Source: an uncultured Oscillospiraceae bacterium (GTDB lineage Bacteria > Bacillota > Clostridia > Oscillospirales > Oscillospiraceae). From it: a stretch of DNA of 5,691 nt. Positions 5,359 to 5,691 of the stretch are shown piece by piece. The notes below the pieces were generated by a model, which was not told where the DNA came from, made no database searches, and was given only the letters and a program-made list of their open reading frames with translations. The position numbers and the translations under genes were made by a program. The stretch covers positions 1 to 5,691 of the forward strand of contig CAKTQE010000086.1 in the NCBI GenBank assembly GCA_934593275.1, read 5' to 3'. Position 1 is the stretch's first letter. The number at the start of each line of letters is the position of its first letter.

Positions 5359-5483
5359 TGTCATTCCGACCGCAGCGTCAGCGGAGTGGAGGAATCCACC
5401 ACGTTGGTAAAAGAACCAACACAAGATAAAATCTGCAACTTGGGAAGATTCCTCCACTCCATTTCATTTCGGTCGGAATGACA
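5359..5483. mobile_element. MITE-like inverted-repeat element, 125 bases
   Basis: The ends are perfect 14-bp inverted repeats (TGTCATTCCGACCG at 5359-5372 and its complement at 5470-5483). A second perfect 14-bp pair lies inside (GGAGTGGAGGAATC at 5383-5396 and its complement at 5447-5460). The centre has a 6-bp hairpin, GGTTGT-like arms 5403-5408 and 5415-5420. There is no coding capacity. The fold could be an RNA hairpin or the remains of a non-autonomous transposon. I see no clean target duplication. The flanks are themselves inverted repeats, so the true end of the element is uncertain. Confidence 0.6.
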
Positions 5484-5490
5484 TGTCGGG

Positions 5491-5591
5491 GGTGGTACCG
5501 TTCAACCACACAGGTTGTACTCGAAGCGTTGCTTGGCGATGGATCATCGCCGCTACATTGCGTGTTACCGTTCATCCACACAGGTGATATT
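5491..5591 (-). repeat. Repeat unit A, inverted copy
   Basis: This is the reverse-complement partner of 5166-5266. Its cores read ACCTGTGTGG on the minus strand (5576-5585, 5506-5515), and its hairpin is GGCGATG-GAT-CATCGCC. Hairpin arms and core spacing are preserved while loops and linkers differ, which suggests that the structure matters or that the copies are recent. Confidence 0.75.
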
Positions 5592-5596
5592 CGATT

Positions 5597-5611
5597 GAAT
5601 CCCTTCCGGCG
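5597..5611 (+). repeat. Inverted copy of the tRNA 3' end
   Basis: GAATCCCTTCCGGCG matches 14 of 15 bases of the tRNA's T-arm/acceptor strand (5654-5668, minus strand), but faces it across the terminator. An 11-bp core (CCCTTCCGGCG) is perfect. Since it faces the tRNA, it is not a standard attachment-site duplication. Confidence 0.65.
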
Positions 5612-5612
5612 C

Positions 5613-5643
5613 AAAAAAACAGGCCATCCTACTGGATGACCTG
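5613..5643 (-). terminator. Intrinsic terminator of the tRNA transcript
   Basis: On the minus strand a 10-bp stem (CAGGTCATCC/GGATGGCCTG, one G-U pair) with an AGTA loop (5643-5620) runs into seven T residues (5619-5613). It begins 5 bases after the encoded CCA of the tRNA. The other strand also ends in TTTTT (5645-5649), so it may work in both directions. Confidence 0.85.
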
Positions 5644-5648
5644 ATTTT

Positions 5649-5691
5649 TGGTACGCCGGAAGGGACTCGAACCCCCGACCTACTGATTCGT
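5649..5691 (-). tRNA. tRNA-Arg (anticodon ACG), 3' half only
   Basis: The minus strand shows the 3' half of a tRNA. CCA is encoded (5651-5649), and the discriminator base is A. The acceptor strand is CCGGCGT (5659-5653), and the T-arm is GGGGG-TTCGAGT-CCCTT with two G-U pairs. The variable loop is AGGTC, and the 3' strand of the anticodon stem is TCAGT. Counting back with standard numbering puts ACG at positions 34-36, exactly the last three bases of the window. That gives tRNA-Arg reading CGN codons. The D-arm and 5' acceptor strand lie outside, so the isotype rests on a normal 5-base variable loop. Confidence 0.85.

Larger units (their letters stand above)
5038..5612. other. Gene-free repeat-rich intergenic region
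   Basis: I see no credible gene on either strand in these 575 bases. Open frames here have no ribosome binding sites and run through duplicated palindromes, so their translations merely repeat each other. The region is made of the repeat units listed separately, plus a small hairpin at 5070-5085 (AGCGGA/TCCGCT, 4-base loop, ending in TTTT at 5085-5088) and a CTTTTGA/TCAAAAG dyad at 5084-5108. It lies between the end of the regulator transcript and the end of a tRNA transcript, a usual place for such elements to accumulate. Confidence 0.8.

Noticed and set aside
5109..5591. CRISPR array
   Set aside because: The five cores are in both orientations, unevenly spaced and separated by sequence that is itself repeated, not by unique spacers.
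5061..5614. Open frames on both strands within the repeat cluster
   Set aside because: Their translations contain the same duplicated segments as the DNA repeats and cross the palindromes; no start signals are present.
5597..5664. Attachment site of an integrated element at the tRNA
   Set aside because: The duplicated tRNA end is inverted, and no integrase or element gene is in the window.

Overview
The window looks like a chromosomal segment from a moderately GC-rich Firmicute, most likely a gut-type member of class Clostridia (Oscillospiraceae/Ruminococcaceae-like). This rests on the protein style of the PTS components, AGGA/GGAGG-type ribosome binding sites, an HPr of a kind I associate with clostridia, and a dense palindromic repeat cluster in a long intergenic region. 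The lineage is an inference, not a measurement.

Left half, minus strand (3216 down to 1): a compact phosphotransferase-system operon in the order EIIA (crr-like, 2731-3216), Enzyme I (ptsI, 1107-2720), HPr (ptsH, 800-1057) and the EIIC membrane permease of the N-acetylglucosamine/glucose family (704 to beyond base 1, truncated by the window). Together these carry the whole phosphate relay from phosphoenolpyruvate to EIIA plus the sugar channel. Only the EIIB domain is not seen, and it probably lies beyond the left edge. A good minus-strand promoter (3310-3338) lies upstream of EIIA. A perfect 8-bp inverted repeat (3276-3297) follows just after the predicted transcription start.

Middle, 3217-3703: a 487-base divergent control region without a convincing gene. 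It holds the PTS promoter, a candidate LysR box, an extended -10 plus-strand promoter (3526-3554), a small terminator-like hairpin right after it, and several dyads in the leader of the next gene.

Plus strand, 3704-5004: a LysR-type regulator (3704-4630), divergent from the PTS operon and so its likely regulator, followed 32 bases later by an unrecognised 113-residue protein (4663-5004). A 14-bp perfect hairpin at 5005-5037 closes the unit.

Right end, 5038-5648: about 600 bases without a gene, filled with repeats. There is a 7-bp tandem repeat, an 87-base direct duplication, a 101-base unit present once in each orientation, and a 125-base element with two pairs of perfect 14-bp inverted arms. 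All are interleaved with five copies of a short ACCYGTGYGG core. The window ends in the 3' half of a minus-strand tRNA, read as tRNA-Arg(ACG), with an encoded CCA and its own terminator. An inverted copy of the tRNA's 3' end lies just beyond that terminator.
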